This document shows, piece by piece, positions 62,770-64,000 of a stretch of 64,000 nt of DNA; within the stretch, counting starts at the first letter, position 1, and every line of letters starts with the position of its first letter. Location: NCBI GenBank assembly GCA_035578905.1, contig JAQJVL010000575.1:413001-477000 (forward strand), written 5' to 3'. The notes under the pieces are model-generated. The model did not search any database. It saw only the letters and a program-made list of their open reading frames with translations, and was not told the DNA's origin. This stretch comes from Stictocephala bisonia. Taxonomy: Eukaryota > Arthropoda > Insecta > Hemiptera > Membracidae. Position numbers and translations under genes: made by a program.

Positions 62770-64000
62770 CTAATCAGTACCTCCATTTAAATCGTAATCA
62801 TCAAATTTTGCGGGCCTCCGGCGCTCTCGCCGGTTTCTTTGTGTGCCAGAGTGCTCACCTACCCTACTTGGGGCTAATGGAGCCATTCTGGGCACACTCG
62901 GACTATCGTCTCGCCTGCTATTCGAGTCGTCCTCAACTGTCATTCGTTCCTCACGCTCCTCTTCACACGGTCTCGAGCATCCCTCGTCTCTATCCTGCTT
63001 CCGTGTGATATATGGCTTAATCCGATTCACATGAATTATCACTTCTCGCTTACCGATTCGGAGCTTCACGTTCAATGGTGATATTACTTCCACGACCTTA
63101 TACGGCCCTCTCCACAATCTGGCTAACTTTTTGACCCGGTGGCGACCAAGACTTGGGGTATGTAGCAACACTAACTGTCCCTCGTGGTACATTGATTGTT
63201 TGACCTTTTTATTGTACTGACGCTCGTTGCGGCCTCTGGCACGCGATTTCCAACTCGTGGCAAATTCATACGCTTGCTTAAGCTTGTCCCGGAGGGCTTC
63301 AACGTGATTGTCATACAATAGGGTGCTATCTGTAATTGTCAAATCCGCTTCTAATGGAACCGCCATCTTCCTTCCAAAAACTAACTCATGAGGAGAGTAA
63401 CCTGTGCTCTCATGTACTTGCGAGTTGTAGGCCATAGTTATATATGGTAAATATTCGTCCCAGTCCGTCTGTTGTCTGTTAACGAAATGGCTAAGCATTT
63501 TAGAGATGGTGGCATGAACACGTTCCAGTCGACCGTTACTCTGTGGATGAAATCCGGTGGTTTGAATTTTCCTCACGTGCAAAAATTTACATAGCTGTCG
63601 TATCAATTCAGATGTAAAATTTGAACCCTGGTCCGTAACTAACGATTTTGGCACTCCAAATTTAGTAATCACGCGTTGGACTAAAGCACGCGCTACATTT
63701 TCGGCTGTTTGATCTGGTAATGGGATGAATTCGCAGTACCTCGTGAAGTGGTCCATAACACTCAAAATATATATGTTACGTGACTCGCTGATGGGTAACG
63801 GCCCCACAATGTCCGTTGCGATTACTTCGAAAGGACTAGTAGGCTCATTGAAGATGTTGCCTAATGGTGCCTTCGTCTTTCCGTAATTGGTACGTTGACT
63901 GCAGCTGCGACACGATCTTACATAATCTAGCACGTCCTTTTCCATGCCCTTCCACCAAAACTTATCTCTAACTCGCTCTAGCGTTTTAGCAACGGCTGCA
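62770..64000 (-). CDS. Ty3/gypsy integrase, C-terminal end of pol (5' part beyond window)
   Basis: Open from the window edge to the stop at 62770, about 409 codons visible. Order: end of the zinc-binding domain (C-R-S-C near the right edge), catalytic core with ATDIVGPL (first Asp), LVTDQGSNFTS (second Asp) and HPQSNGRLERVH (catalytic Glu), the latter two about 35 residues apart as in DDE integrases, then a GPY-type C-terminal domain with W-R-G-P-Y-K-V and HVNRIKPY, and a charged Arg/Glu-rich tail. No frameshift or stop in view. Splitting from RT is normal: protease, RT and RNase H should lie to the right. Role: inserts the element cDNA into host DNA. Confidence 0.93.
   Translation of the reverse strand, partial: AAVAKTLERVRDKFWWKGMEKDVLDYVRSCRSCSQRTNYGKTKAPLGNIFNEPTSPFEVIATDIVGPLPISESRNIYILSVMDHFTRYCEFIPLPDQTAENVARALVQRVITKFGVPKSLVTDQGSNFTSELIRQLCKFLHVRKIQTTGFHPQSNGRLERVHATISKMLSHFVNRQQTDWDEYLPYITMAYNSQVHESTGYSPHELVFGRKMAVPLEADLTITDSTLLYDNHVEALRDKLKQAYEFATSWKSRARGRNERQYNKKVKQSMYHEGQLVLLHTPSLGRHRVKKLARLWRGPYKVVEVISPLNVKLRIGKREVIIHVNRIKPYITRKQDRDEGCSRPCEEEREERMTVEDDSNSRRDDSPSVPRMAPLAPSRVGEHSGTQRNRRERRRPAKFDDYDLNGGTD

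Larger units (their letters stand above)
59867..64000 (-). mobile_element. Ty3/gypsy LTR retrotransposon, 3' half, running off the window
   Basis: Consists of integrase end (62770-64000), a long 3' untranslated region, polypurine tract and LTR. It appears inserted into the older non-LTR element D, whose coding sequence stops at the LTR boundary. The intact integrase suggests a fairly young copy. Confidence 0.7.

Noticed and set aside
62430..63008. 192-codon + strand frame
   Set aside because: Mostly antisense to the integrase gene and to the element's 3' region; no motif.
1..64000. CRISPR arrays, prophage, bacterial operons or horizontally acquired bacterial genes
   Set aside because: No direct-repeat/spacer array or bacterial-type gene density was seen; all recognisable genes are animal genes or eukaryotic transposons.

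Overview
This is a eukaryotic, AT-rich, intron-rich window that looks like an arthropod, most likely insect, genome; a hemipteran is my guess from the mix of repeats, not something the sequence proves. There is no operon structure, CRISPR array, rRNA operon or intact tRNA. Two host genes are recognisable, both on the + strand, both split by long introns full of transposable elements. (1) 1890-13792: a three-exon gene for MIC10/MINOS1, the small double-hairpin inner-membrane subunit of the mitochondrial MICOS complex; the exons join in frame to a 63-residue protein. (2) 31649 to beyond 56760: the middle of an organic anion transporter polypeptide (Oatp/SLCO) gene. Seven exons are placed, including the family signature around D-P-R-W-I-G-A-W-W; the 5' exon, at least two internal exons and the 3' exon(s) were not found.

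Layout. 1-1889: unrecognised sequence with a 5S-rRNA-like stretch near 1310. 1890-13800: MIC10, whose first intron holds two decayed non-LTR retrotransposon fragments (2262-4200, 6240-7060) and a SINE. 13.8-25.7 kb: AT-rich sequence with several inverted-repeat (foldback/MITE-like) elements (18.8-20.0, 21.9-22.7, 23.2, 23.9-24.5 kb). 25.7-29.35 kb: non-LTR fragment with an uninterrupted 304-codon end, then a complete but dead pogo/Tigger element with TIRs and a TA duplication. 30.3-31.1 kb: two SINE copies. 31.65-56.8 kb: the Oatp gene, with an internally deleted piggyBac element (32110-34031) in its first visible intron. 58.8-64 kb: a non-LTR fragment, apparently interrupted by a Ty3/gypsy LTR retrotransposon whose integrase runs off the right edge.

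A major caveat: about 37.2-38.9, 39.3-43.9, 45.75-47.5 and 47.6-51.8 kb are made of improbable homopolymer runs of all four bases. Oatp exons are still readable there, but with frame breaks. I read these stretches as unpolished error-prone consensus, not biology; open reading frames of Lys/Phe/Pro/Gly runs in them should be ignored.

No new multi-gene system is evident. The most interesting items are the short MIC10, the recovered Oatp exon chain, two very long near-perfect hairpins (23935-24520 and 53224-53670), a TIR-bearing short element present three times, and a tRNA-derived SINE family present at least six times.
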